Source of the DNA: Parapristionchus giblindavisi
Taxonomy: Eukaryota; Nematoda; Chromadorea; Rhabditida; Diplogasteridae
Assembly: GCA_943737045.1 (NCBI GenBank)
Contig: CALSFV010000272.1
Span: 488,001 to 552,000 of the forward strand
Length of the DNA: 64,000 nt
Reading direction: 5' to 3'
Within the stretch, counting starts at the first letter, position 1. Each line of letters begins with the position of its first letter. The notes beneath the pieces were generated by a model. It ran no database searches, had not been told where the DNA came from, and was given only the letters and a program-made list of their open reading frames with translations. Shown here one piece after another: positions 47,901 to 61,723 of this stretch. The position numbers and the translations under genes were made by a program.

Positions 47901-50900
47901 AATCACCCCGCTTCCGTGCGGGAGACATTGGCTACCGTAATCACCCCGCTTCCGTGCGGGAGACAGTGACTACCGTAATCACCGCACTTCCGTGCGAGAG
48001 ACAGTGATTACCGTAATCACCCCGCTTCCGTGCGGGAGACATTGGCTATCGTAATCACCCCGCTTCAGTGGGGGAGACAGTGACTACCGTAATCACCGCA
48101 CTTCCGTGCGAGAGACAGTGATTAGCGTAATCACCGCCTTCCGTGCGGGAGACAGTGACTACCGTAATCACCCCGGTTCCGTGCGGGAGACATTGACTAC
48201 CGTAATCACCCCGGTTCCGTGCGAGAGACATTGACTACCGTAATCACCGCCTTCCGTGCGGGAGACAGTGACTACCGTAATCACCCCGCCTTCCGTGCTG
48301 GAGACAAACCTGCTCGAATGCCTCGTGCTTCTTGATCAACAGTTGGACAGCGTCGGGCGTCTCTCCTAGATCACCAGAGTTCAGGAACGCCTCCTTGCCA
48401 GCCAGCCACGAGTCAACCTGAACATCCATCAAATCATCCATTGAGGTGGTAATAATCTTTATGCCGTTGCAAAGTACAATAGAGCGAACAAAAGTACTCA
48501 TAAATGCTATGATATCACAACAATGGTAAGATGTGTAAGAAAAGGACAATTAGTTGGACCAACCAATCAACAAATCGCTCAATCAATAAATCAATAATCT
48601 CACCTGGTTGGAGTGCTCGCAGAAGAGCTGATACTCGAGCAGACGCAAGAGGTTAGCGCGCTCCGACTCCCAGGTCTGCAAAGCAACCGATCAATCGATA
48701 AATAAAAGTTACCCTAGCCAACGATTGCCCTTGAGACCTGATCGCACTACCGTACCTGTCTGAGCTGATGCTCGCTGTTCTGGACGCGCTTGTGCGCTCG
48801 CTGCACCTCCGCCTTGTGGTCGGGCTGCTCCGTGATCAGACGCTGACCCTCTTCGTGCAGCGCCTTCAGCTCATCCTACAAACCACCAATCGATAATCTA
48901 CCTCATACCGTATCCGCCCGGACAACCGTAATCGGAAACCGGTGAAAAATACCGTAAAATCGATAATCAACCATCTACCATCTACCGTACTCCCTATACC
49001 ACGAAAACTACCGTACCCCCAAACGATACCTGTCTGGCGTCCATCTACCGTATCCGTCCGGACAACCGTAATCTTAAACCACGAAAAATACCGTAACCCC
49101 AAAACGATACCTGTCGCGCGTCCATCTCGGCCTTGCGCTCATTGTGCGCTTCGAGTAGCGCGCGCGCCTCCGCCGCGGTCTTGGCTGGCGCGTGCGAGCT
49201 GATCTTGATGCGCACCGCGTTTGCCCACTCCTCCGCCTTCTTCACCGAATCCAGATACTGTAAACACAATTATCGATTGATTGATCCACCGAAATCAGCC
49301 GAATGCATGTACTCACAGAGAAAAAATTCTCTTACAAGATGTTCTGTTTTAAGAAATTTACTTCTTACAAGAGAATATCAGAAATTGAATTTCTTACTTT
49401 TCAAGAGGATTTTTCGCAGATATTTCTTATAATTTAGAAAATGAAAAGTACGAAATTTGAATTTTCTGAATTCAATTTTCTGTGTGAGTACCTTGTGGAG
49501 CTTGTAGCTTCTCTCGAGCTTGTGATTGCGAGCTTCCGCGGCCTCGGAGAGGATCTTCCAGCTCTCCTCGAGCTTCTTGAGAGCGGCGAGGATGCGACCA
49601 TGGAGAGGAGGCTTCTGAACACAGTTTTTTAAAGAAATAATAGCAAATCCACGCTTTAAGAAACCAAAAAAAATAGTTCAACAAGACTAACAATAAAATT
49701 AAAATCATAAACATTATTGATACTTAGTCAAAATTGAACAATCCATAAAATATCAATAAAAATCAATCAATACCTTGGACAGCAGCAATTGGGCATCGGT
49801 ATCATGTTGAATGAGCTTCTGATGAATGACGCCCATGTCACGCTCGAGCGCCTTCTGCTTGCGCATCAGCGCGTCCACACTGCAAATCGATAATGCGATT
49901 AGCTACCGTAACCATCCAGAGTCAATATCGATTGACCGATTGACCGCAGCGCCCAAAGCTACCGTATCCATCCAGAGGCAGTATCGATCGATTGGCCGCC
50001 TTGCCCAAAGCTACCGTACCTGGCAAAGTCACGGCCAAATTCATCGGATCGCATGGCAGCTGTCTTCTCGTGGATGCGCTCATTCGTGTCATCCACGTCG
50101 CGAGTGTACAAATGGACCTGAATATTGATTTTTTAGTTTCAATCTGATTATTGATTTTTTAGGTTTCACAAACATCATTTCCCAATAATCAATAAACCAA
50201 TAAATCAAAAAATCACAAGTAATCAATCTCAAATTCTACAGAAATAGTCACAAGAAATTCAGTTTCAGCTGCAGTTAATTGCTCCAAACGAAATATATCA
50301 TAAGTAAAATTTCAGTGTGACTACCGTGCCTCTCTCGACGCAATATTCATTAACCAATCAATAATCAATCAAATAGACGATCAAAATTCACGCATAGTAA
50401 ATAAAATCAATATACTGAGTACCGTACCTCTCTGGCAGCATGCAACTGTCGTCGGTACTCATCGACCTGTCCGTGGAGTGCTCTCCACGTCGCCTTCACC
50501 TGAGCGAGCTCCGCTTCCACGTCCTTGCGACCCTGACACACCAAAGATTACGGAATACGGATACTTTGTACCAATCATCAATCAATATATCTACATCGTC
50601 TACCGTATACATCAATCAATACATCTTCTACACTATTCATTAATCAATACATCTTCTACCGTATGTATCAATCAATATATCATCTACAATATTCATTACT
50701 CAATATATCATATACAAAATGCATCAATCAATATATCATCTACAATATTCAATAATCAATACATTATCTACAGTATGCATAAATCAATTTGGACATGAGA
50801 CCAATCAATACGAGTCTACAGTATACCTGAGCAATCAGTTTCTTGCCACGATAATCCAAATCGGCAATCGTCTTCTCATCAACCGACGAATCGGCCTTGG

Positions 50901-53900
50901 TTCCATCCAGCCTCTCAATCAACAACTTCGAGTGCTCCAGATCGTTGCCCATGTCGGCAGTGTTCACCATCAGCTCCTGAATTATCGATTGATTATCGAT
51001 TTATCGATCGATCAATAGGTAGATCCATACTTTCTCGCGGACCCAATCCATAACACGGTCGACGAGTTGCTTGAAAGCAAGTAGATCGCGAGCCTGAATA
51101 TTGAAATAATAGTTTTAACCGATCACAGACATCCCACAATCCGCTCTTATTTAAACTGGCAGTTTCACGAATTCACCTGGTGATCAATTGTCAGAAAACC
51201 AAGCAACGCTTGGATCATAGCGTTATTCAAAGTGAATTAATCAATAAATCAATAAAATCAATAATACTCAAACCTCTTCGAGCGCTTTCGATTGAGCATC
51301 ACAAGCCGCTTCCAGTTGTCTCCAGTGAGCCTTGAGACGGGTGCACGACTCGGCAACCTATTTATTTATTTATTTTAGCAAAATAGACATTAACTATATG
51401 TGCACTCTATACTGAAATAATGACATGATAGCTCAAGAGCCAAATCAATCAATAAATAAATCGATCAATCAATAATCTCATTCTACCGTACCATCTCGGC
51501 GCCCTTCTGACCGCTGACTTCGCTTCCCTTGCGGATGATCTTGTCGACGCGTGGTCTGTTGGAGACAAGTTCGGCCTGAGAAAGGATGGCGATACATATA
51601 GAGAGAGAGAGAGAGAGAGAATAAAGTCAGTTGGCGATCACTACTGCTCGTTCCTACAGTATACCTCGAATGCCTGGTGCTTCTGGAGCCGCTTCATCTT
51701 GTCCTCGATAGATGTGCACTGGCCCTGACGCTCCGTCTGAATGAATATACGGTATTAACACAATGACTACTACACAGTGATCACTAGGTACTGGACGTGG
51801 AACACAGTACCATACCGTAGTCCCCAGCTACACTACTATACCGTAGTCCTACAGTACTATATACCCCGTAGTCCCCAGCTACAGTACTATTTACCATAGT
51901 CCCCAGCTACAGTACCCCTACAGTAAGTACCTCAGCTCTGATGGCCTTGAGTCGGTCGTCGATCCAGGCTTCGGTCTCCACAATCTCCGACTGGAGCGAG
52001 AGGAGGTTGAGGGCGGTGAGGAGCACACGACGACGCTCTTCGATGTCGGATGAGAGAAGGGTCAAGTCTTCGTGCACCTGAATACATAATAAATAATAAA
52101 TAATAAATACTAATAAATAATAATAAACAAATCAGGGCTTTTTAAAAGCATTTTCTCTATTTTTAAACGTTTTTTAAAATTTTATTTTTTTGAGTTTCTG
52201 TGCAAACACTACCACAAAAGCTTTGCTTCAACATACATCATGATAAATATGCTTGTAATTCCGAAGACCGACATGGGCATCAAAACTATATCAAATCCCC
52301 CCCCCCCCTTCTAAACAATCACCCGCAACCTAAATCTGCCAGGGTACATTGTGGCATTTGTTTTGGGGCAATGTTTTGTTGCTGTCAAGCTTTCTCTCAC
52401 ATTTACCACTCTATCAAACCGCGCTTTAGCCTGTCCATAGGTGGGCGCGTGAAAACGAATTATTTTTGCACACTGCCTTGCCTTCCCTTGCGGGGCCTTG
52501 CGCATAGCATTTCCTCGCAAAAATTGGAAAATTTCCAGTCAAATCTGCTAAAAAATGGCCATGCGCACAGCCTTGCCTTACAATTCCCCGGTTTGCGCAC
52601 AGCCTTTCCCCCCAGCGTGCCCACCTATGAGCCTGTCTAGTTTTTAGGGGCACAACCATAAATACATTCACTCTCCGCTCTGGCAACGCTCTCTCTCTCG
52701 TAGGCAAAAGAAAGCGAGCGAGTATAGCCAAAGCGGATACGAATCAAATTTTCTCGCGGCATCACTTCGAGTAAACATTAGTTTGACCATTGAGACACAT
52801 ACACGGCATAATATCAAACACATATTACAATATCTTTTTGATTGGCAATAGTTAGCACTACAATCGAATCCGCAACGAGCAACTTAATCTCTCTCATTCA
52901 CAACGCTTAACAATCACCTCCAACACGAATCTGCCAGAACAAGAATGCAAGCAATGGTCCACATGGTTTATCTACACTACCGTACCTCTCCTAAACTACC
53001 GTATCCCATACATCTACCGTACCTACACCCAGCGTATACCTGACTACCATATCCCTAACTACCGTAACCCACACATGTACCGTACCTTTCTCTGAAGTGT
53101 CTCAATCTTGGCCTTCTCCATGTGTCTCTTCTCAATGAGCACGGAGGCCTTCTTGTCCGACTCCACCACTCTCTCACGAATGTACACGATCGCACTCTCG
53201 AATGTGTCCAGACGACGGTTGGATGACTCAACCTGAACGAGATCAAAGATCAATATCTAGAGATCAAAGATCAATATCTAGAGATCAAAGATCAATATCT
53301 AGAGATCAAAGATCAATATCTAGAGATCAAAGATCAATATTCAGAGATCAAAGATCAATATACAGAGATCAAAGATACATATCCAGAGATCAAAGATCAA
53401 AGACCAACCTCCTGTACGGTAGCTCCAATGGCGGAGGATCGTAGCGTGGCTCGCTTCGAATGAATGGCGGCCAGAATCTGCTTGGCGTCCCGCTGGAAGT
53501 CGTGCCATTCGACCACCTACAATAGACGGAGAATAAATAACGATGCATGGGCGTCTATAAAAATCAATAACTGATAGAAATCAATAATCGATAGAAATCA
53601 ATAATCGTCAATAACGACACAAATGCCGCTAAAATCATCATTGTTTTTGGAACAAACTTTAGGAACACGATCCGCTTTTGGAATGTAACGAAAAAAAGTA
53701 TAGAAATGATAATTAAACAGATTTAAAAAAACAATAACAAAAAACCCATTCAAACCTGGCTGAGGTAGGAGGCGCGGAGCTTCCACTCACTGCGCAGACG
53801 AGCGAGCGCCTTGTGCAGTTGATCGATTCTGGAAATATCAATTTTTGATCGATTCTGGAAATATCAATTTTTGATCGATTCTGGAAATATCAATTTTTAT

Positions 53901-55751
53901 TAGTTGAGGCAGAAATGCCTAACAAATGCCAGTTTAGGACGCAAAGGTAATGTTTAAAAAAAGTAACGCATTTCAAGGCAGTTTTTGTCTTTCAAGCAAG
54001 CAAAAAAAAATAAAAAATCGACTTTTTAAAAAAAAATCAATTAAAATAAATAAAATTATTTTTAAAAAAACCGCCAAACCTGATTCTGATATCCGCGGCG
54101 GCATAGTGTTCTCCGGCGATCATCTTCTCGCCGGCGCCGATGAGGGCGGCAAACTCGCCCTGTCGCGCCTCGATCTCCGTCTGCAGCCGCTGATGCTCCT
54201 TCGCCAGGTACTCGGCACTCTGAACATATTATTATTATTATTATTATTACTATTATTTCCATGATGCTCAATAATAACTGTAACCTCAAGCCCTAGTCAA
54301 CCATATTAGTCTTTTTTGTCAATTTCCGCAAGTATCTATAGGACCAGTCATCATCGCGTTTCATCCATCTCATATTAACTAAAGACCTTTCGAAACTACG
54401 TTCCCACATACACTAGCTACAAATAAAAAAAAACAAAAAAAATCAATAAATCAATAAACCAAAAAATCAATAAATATACCTGTAGATCATGAGTGTTCTG
54501 CTCGCTCTGCATCTCCGTCACCTTCATGTCCGACCAGTTGAGAAGATCGCGCACCTGAAATAATAATAATAATAATAATAATAATAGTAATAATAATAAT
54601 TTTTAGTATTATATAACAAATTAAAGTCAGTTAGCGATGCCCATTCACGGTGCAACTACCGTACCTCGCCGACGAATCGATGAAGATCATAGGCGGCCTT
54701 CAGCTTCTGTGACCGCTCATTCGTCGCCTCTTGCAGATACTGCCACGAGTCGGTCAACGCCGTCTACAAATATAGAAAATACACTCTATGTAAAATATGG
54801 ATAGAACATATCCAGTCGTAATTAAATTAACGATATTAATAGATGTACAAGTATAGGTTTGCATGCACATATAATGTAAATTTCTTAAAAAATATATAGG
54901 TTAGTTATATTGTGCGTTATGGAGTTTCGGCCGCTACGTCCAAATCAATAAAATCAATAATACCACACTTAATCAATCAATAAATCAATGATTCAATCAA
55001 TATTCCCCGGTTCTGCCTATCATACTCTCGCAATCAATCAATGAACCAATCGATCAATCAATAAATATCCTGGAAAAATCAATAATCGATACTACAGTAC
55101 CTGCTGTGCAGCAATGTGTTCAGCATTGCCTCCGGGATACGCCTCCTTCAGTCGGGCACTCTCCGTCAGCAGCGCCTGCATGTTCTCCTCCAGTCCAATC
55201 ACCTGTTTCTCGAACGCTTCGTGTTTCTGCCACAGCGAGTGCACCTGCAAATTACAAATTACAGTATACCGAGGTGTCCAAGCCCGAGCAGTCCATCAAT
55301 CAATCGATACCGTACCTGCTTGACGTCACGCCCAACCTCGGCGGGAATCGAGTGCAGCTTCTCCGCCACTGTCTCCTCGTGCTCCGATACATCTGAAGCG
55401 CACATCAATCAATAACTGCCAATCAAAACAATCGATATCTCGCATCTACCGTACCTCTGTTGAAGCGATGGAGCTCTTCCGCTGCACGCAGCTTAGCCTC
55501 ACGGCTCTCAATGTAGTCGACGAGCAGAGTCCAGACCTAAATTCAATCGATAAATCAATAATTCAACCAATACATTAATCAATAAACTAATCAATACGTC
55601 AATCAATAAATACTAACCGATCGGAGCTTCTCCTGACGCTTGAGAATATCCTTGGCGAATGGAGGATTACGGCGAAGAATCGAGTTGGCAGCGGCCTCGC
55701 AAGAGCGGAATCTGAAGCACATAAGTCAAATAAGTATCCTCGAAATCACTC

Positions 55752-55788
<37 letters not shown>

Positions 55789-56496
55789 ATACAACCGATA
55801 TATACCGTACCTCTCGGTGCCGGTCTTGACCGTCTGCTTGAACTCGTCAAACTTGATCTGCAGCTCCTGCAACGAAAGCGGTGAGTACGGTAATGGATCA
55901 ATCAATAAGTATGGGCGTGGCCAGCACACAAAGTACAGTACGGCTACAGTACCTTGAGATGGTCATAGTCCTCTCCGTAGTCCTCGCTCATGGCAGTCTG
56001 CAGCTGGTCGTTGATCCACTGTTCCAGGTCGGCCGACTCACGCAGGTACTCGTACAGGCAGAGGGCGTCCTCGAGGCACCTGAATCACCCGTATTTTTGT
56101 ATTTATTTAATTCATTAAATTCAAAATTACATTATTAAAAAAAACTAATTCAAGAAATCTTGTAACCAAGAATGATTACTGCAAAATAAACGATTATGAG
56201 AGAAGCCATCGATTACAGTAATCTATATGATAACAATCGTCTACATATCAGTACCGTATCCACGAGACATCTACAGTAATCTACAGTTAAAGTGATCTAC
56301 AGTTACAGTAATCTACAGTAACCCTCGACCCATCGATCAACCTTACCGTCTTCTATCATCAGCGAGCGTGCTGAGACGACGGAACTCCTTCTCGAGCTCG
56401 GTCTGTCGCTTCTCGAATCGTTCCGAGTGGGGTCGCTTCGCGGTCACCAGCTCTCCGCACTTGGCCGACAACTTCTCCAGCCAGTTCCTGATAATA

Positions 56497-56550
<54 letters not shown>

Positions 56551-56808
56551 CTATTATTATGGTACCATGTTCGTGTCATATCTTGCTGCAGAAATCTTTG
56601 GTCAAAGGCTGGCCACATATACGTAACTTACTTGCTGGCACACTTTATAATGTATGCACAACTAAAAGTAAACCTACTTGTACGTGTGCATATCATTCTG
56701 CAGTGCCTTGTGCTTGGCGAGCAGCTTCTGCGCCGCGTCCTCATCCTGTCCATAGTCGTCGCTCTCGATCAGCGGACGCTTCTCGTTCATCCATGACTCG
56801 ACCTTAAC

Positions 56809-56866
<58 letters not shown>

Positions 56867-59800
56867 TATTCCTTTAAATGAACAATCAAATTAACGAGAC
56901 AATGTATAGTCAGTTAGCGATTAGTATAGGTATCCATGTACGTAGGCAAACCGTTTGCCGACAAAAGTGACGTTACAACTGTAAAATGTACGCTTATGGC
57001 GTCACATTTTTCGACAAACAGTTTGCTTAAGTTCATGGATACTGCCTCTGGTTGGTTACAGTAAACCCAGAATAAAGTCACTTGTCGATAGCTTCAATCC
57101 CCCCCCAATTACCGTACCTCATTGGCATCAGCCAGATACTGCTGCTCGCGGATGCCCCAGTCGACAATCTGCTTGCGACGACGAATCAACGACGACAGAT
57201 TCGACCAGGCGCTGTTCAGCTGAAACCGAGGGCTGCTGTAGGATTACGGTAGATATACCAACAACGCTACAGTAATCCCCGACTATCGCACATACCGTAA
57301 TCTCACTTTTGACGAGATTACCGTATGCGCAGCAGGGATTACGGTAGCGCACTCGGGCTGCCAAGCGCTCGCTCGACAGTAATGCAAAACCAACCACATA
57401 GCAAATATCAAATCATCCAAAACACATCTTCTAGATATGGAACGGAAATAAAGGAAGAATAAAAAGATAGATTGGTTCAATCCTGGTTTTGGAGCGAAAA
57501 CTGGAATGCAAGCACGGCTACAGTATACCCAAATGGAAATGCACTATGGATAGATAGATGGAAAGAGAAGAACTAAAGCAATAATAATAATAACAATAAC
57601 AATGATAATACTGATGCACAATATTCGCATTATCTACCAAAACACACACCATATCACACACAATAGTTCATCCTACAGTATACTACCGTACCTGGTGGAG
57701 GGGTCGTTGCTGATTTGCATTCTGTACAACATTTGCTAATCAATCAATAAACTATCAACCGTAATCGATCAATAAATCGACTACCGTAATCTTGAGTGTA
57801 CCGTACCTCATCACACTTGGCGTGGATGGCGTTCTTGGCGGGATGTTTCTTGGCAATCAGTTCATTGCCTCTTCCAATCGTCTTTTCGATCGAGTCCACG
57901 TGCTGAGCAAGCTCAGCCTCCAACTAAAAAGCGCCAATAAATCAATCAAAAATTGCCAATCAATCGATAATACGGTACGGTACCACTACAGTACCTGTTC
58001 CTGCTTGCGCAGCATAGCCATGGCCTCGGTGAGCGTGCGGCCAGTGTCCTCGCTCGCAGCGATGGGCTCCTGAGGGCAATCGATAAAGGGTCGTTAAATC
58101 GATCAATAAATCAATAAATCGATATTCAGCTACAGTATACCTTCTCGGCGATCCATTGCAGTTCGCAATCGACATCGAATGCGAGCTGGTGCCATTGCAT
58201 CGATTCGTCCAGCGCGATGCGCCTGTTAATCAATTTAAATCAATCAATAATTACCAATAAATCGATAATACGATACCACTACAGTACTTCTTCCTTGCAC
58301 ACAGTGATAGTAATAATCTCTAATATTTGTGAACATAACTTTCACAACAGACTGAATCATCGACTACAGTGGAGCTAACAAAGATGCACTAAATTCTGTA
58401 TCGTCGCTTGATAAAGGTCATTTAAATGTGAATTGATATTGCATCGTCGTTCAAACCAAAAAGCACACGTATTTAGCGTATTTATCACTTCACTGAAAAC
58501 TCAATCCACCGGGTCGATGCTGGTCTGTGAATATCCCCCGATGTTTCAATCGCGCGTGCTCACATTTCGAAACAAAATTGGGTGTCCCAAAATTTGTAGC
58601 CTAATCTAGCGCGTGGGTCTATACCACGGGATAACTATAGACCATCTCTGCGCCGGCAAAAAAACAGCAGTAGATATGATATCCCCCAAACACCTAGTAA
58701 CCAGCTGATTGCAGGTTTCACACAAATCTTATAGCATACTCATATTATGAAAAATTCAATTTACTCAAAATATTTACCAATGATCATAGTAATACTAACC
58801 TCTGTCTCGTCGGCTCCTTGAGAGCATCGAATCTGGTCAACAACTGGCGCACTGTTCGCTGGATTCTCTCGGCGTCAAAGTGGCCAGCCGACGCCATTCC
58901 TTCTCCCTACAAGCCAACACATTAGCATCATGATGCTCAGTCAAAGTATCATCATGATACTCAGTCATCATCAGCTACGCAACCAACCTTCTTCGCAATA
59001 TCCTTCAGGCGCTTCTCGTGCAGCGACAGCTCCTGCTCGAACACAACGTGCTTCTGAAACGGACCAACATTAGATACACCATGATACTCCGTCTCGTTCT
59101 CTCAATCTACGTAGGCAAATGATATGCACATCATGATACTCAGGCCATGTACGCAAGTAAAATACCTGTATCAGCTCCTTGACTCCTCTCAGATCCGCTC
59201 CGTACTCCTTGCTTCTCAGGGCATTCTCGAGCTCATCCAACTTCGTATGCGCATCCTCCAACACTCGGTTCAATCCCTTCTGATCGGATGCTTGACGAAG
59301 ACGTTCGCCCTAAAATCAATCAATCAATAGTTATCAATCAATCAATAAAGTCAGTTTTTGATACAGGTTGGCAAATGCACTCCCTCCTTGTGTCAATCAT
59401 CTGCCAAACTGTATCAAACCTGTTTCAAGGAGCTGACCCAGCTAGGACTAGGGTATAACTCAGAATCAATCAATAAAGTCAGTTATCGATCGGTGGCCGC
59501 TGCCTACCGTACCTTGCGCGCTGCGGCATCCCTAAGCTCCGCCCACTCCGTGTTGACCGACTCGACGAGACGAGCCACAGCTGGCGCCTCGTAGTGCTTG
59601 GTCGACACGAGACCGGCTCCTTCCTGAAATCGATGGGGATACTGTATCAAGGAAAATCTATCAATAAAATGCAGCGTACTCGATACCGTAACAACATAGA
59701 TATACGTAACCAATCGATTTGAATCAATTGATATCGTAGTGTATGTATCATACTAAATTCAAACAGAGAGAAATAATCGTCATCAATCAATATCAATATC

Positions 59801-60404
59801 AATACCGTATACCGTACCTTATTGATCTGTTCCACTCTGGGCGCATTGGCCTTGATCTCAGCCTCGAAGGCTTCGTGCTTGAGCAGCTTGACGTCGATTG
59901 AAGCGAGATCACGATGGGAGTCATCAGAGGCGATCTGCAATTATTGATTGATTGATTTATTACCTAGGATATATTAAAGTCAGTTCACGATAGACGGTTT
60001 CAGAATATCACCATCTCCTCAAGTACTACCAGTCTTGAAGTGCACTTACAATTGCTTTCATTCTATAGTATACCTATGATTCACTAAAAGTAAACTTAAA
60101 GAGCAATAATAGTATCGCAGCATCCTACCGTAACACATAACCGTAATCCGACTACCGCAGCCTACTACCGTACTCCGACTACCGTAACCTACTACCGCAA
60201 TCCGACTACCGTACTCCAACTACCGTACCTTCTTCTTCTCGGCGATCCACACGAGCATCTCCTGGGCGTCCCGCTTGAGGCTCTGGTACTCGAGGGAGGC
60301 CTCGAGACGCCGGCGTCGCTCCACGCCCGCCCTTCGCACGGCCGCACGACGCTCCAGCACCTCCAGACGACGCTGCAATAATAATAATAATAGTAATAAT
60401 AATA

Positions 60405-60450
<46 letters not shown>

Positions 60451-61679
60451 TGTAACAATAGCTGTATATGTAATATGCTTTGTCACTACAAGACAGTTTT
60501 AATTCACTTGCAACAAAAGGAAAAGGAATCAATTATGCTCATCGCACCATGTACTCATGGAATACATGAGACCAGAGTTCACCGGGATAAAAATTGAAAC
60601 AAGAATTTTGTTCGGCACTTGTTGATCAATGTTTGGTTGTGGGTTATCAATTGTACCTTTGTCACTACCATACAAGACAGTTTCAATTTACTTCCAGTGA
60701 AGGGAATGATCAATTATGTTCATGCCAACAGGTACTCATAGAACACACGAAACAAGAGTTCACCGGGTAGAGTAATGATCACCAATTCATATTGTTTCAC
60801 TAATACGTCAATCAATAAATAAACCAATCAATCCACCAAATTAATCAATAAATCAATCAATATTCCCTTACCTGATCAATGTACGGACTCTCCGAGTGCT
60901 TCTGCTTGATGAGATCATCAGCGTTCTTGGTGAACGCGAGCAGTCGTCCCTCCTGGGCGTCCAACTTGGCCTCCAGATCACGATGACGCTTCAGCAGGTT
61001 CTCAACCGATTCAACCGAATCCTGAACGGAATAGGGTAGATTATCGATTGCTACAGCTACAGTAACCCACAACTACAGTACCGCACATGTCTATCATCCC
61101 GTGACCTTATAATAGTAAGAAGTGATAAGAGGCTACAAGATCAGGAAAAATCGATAAACTACAGTACAGTATACAGCTACAGTAATCAATCAATACACTA
61201 CAGTACAGTATACAGCTACAGTAATCAATCAATAAAATACAGTACACTATACAGCTACAGTAATCAATCAATCAATATACTCACTCTACAAGATCAGGCA
61301 AAATCGATAAACTACAGTACAGTATACAGCTACAGTAATCAATCAATAAACTACAGCACAGTATACAGCTACAGTAATCAATCAATAAAATACAGTACAC
61401 TATACAGCTACAGTAATAAATCAATCAATATACTCACTCTACAAGATCAGGCAAAATCGATAAACTACAGTACACTATACAGCTACAGTAATCAATCAAT
61501 CAATCAATAAAAACTGACTCCAAGATCGGCATAGTCCAGGAAGGCTTCGTGGCCCTTGGAGGCGGCGTCGATTCGCTCCGCCTCCCGGTTGAACAGCTGC
61601 AGGTCGAGATGCTGGCGGAGGAAGGAGTCACGATCACGCCAGAGGGAGGAGATCACTGAGAGATCAATCAATAATAGTA

Positions 61680-61723
<44 letters not shown>

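Larger units (their letters stand above)
37577..49879 (-). other. sma-1: Spectrin exon block 3: C-terminal spectrin repeats
   Basis: Exons in transcript order: 49774-49879, 49492-49614, 49111-49257, 48756-48875, 48604-48675, 48310-48417, 47646-47747, 46794-46876, 46536-46653, 46373-46477, 46037-46175, 45715-45872, 45297-45440, 44841-45005, 42379-42549, 41745-41851, 41533-41602, 40965-41117, 40293-40437, 39913-40073, 39475-39600, 39346-39414, 39138-39242, 38772-38858, 38421-38516, 38294-38368, 38036-38144, 37577-37727. Each length and phase was checked against its translation. About 12 repeats; helical heptads and QWI/EWL/DWL tryptophans recur at the start of units. Confidence 0.9.
50020..56802 (-). 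other. sma-1: Spectrin exon block 2: middle spectrin repeats
   Basis: Exons in transcript order: 56678-56802, 56347-56487, 55953-56079, 55811-55866, 55618-55711, 55455-55536, 55316-55392, 55101-55244, 54665-54763, 54480-54554, 54080-54219, 53756-53828, 53409-53516, 53086-53232, 51931-52077, 51665-51736, 51492-51575, 51274-51357, 51031-51093, 50827-50976, 50428-50532, 50020-50117. About seven repeats. Representative anchors are DALCLYEYLRESADLEQWIN, VHSLWQKHEAFEKQV and SWQYLQEATNERSQKL. Confidence 0.9.

Noticed and set aside
47777..48306. CRISPR-like array of regular palindromic repeats
   Set aside because: Units are contiguous with no unique spacers, lie inside a spectrin intron of an animal gene, and there are no cas genes. 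It is a minisatellite.
53202..53444. RDQRSIS-repeat + strand frame
   Set aside because: Translation of the 21-bp GATCAAAGATCAATATCTAGA array in a spectrin intron; not a gene.
60192..60532. Tyr/Ile/Leu-rich frames at 60192-60532
   Set aside because: Readthrough of the AAT array into the real spectrin exon 60229-60372; only that exon is coding.
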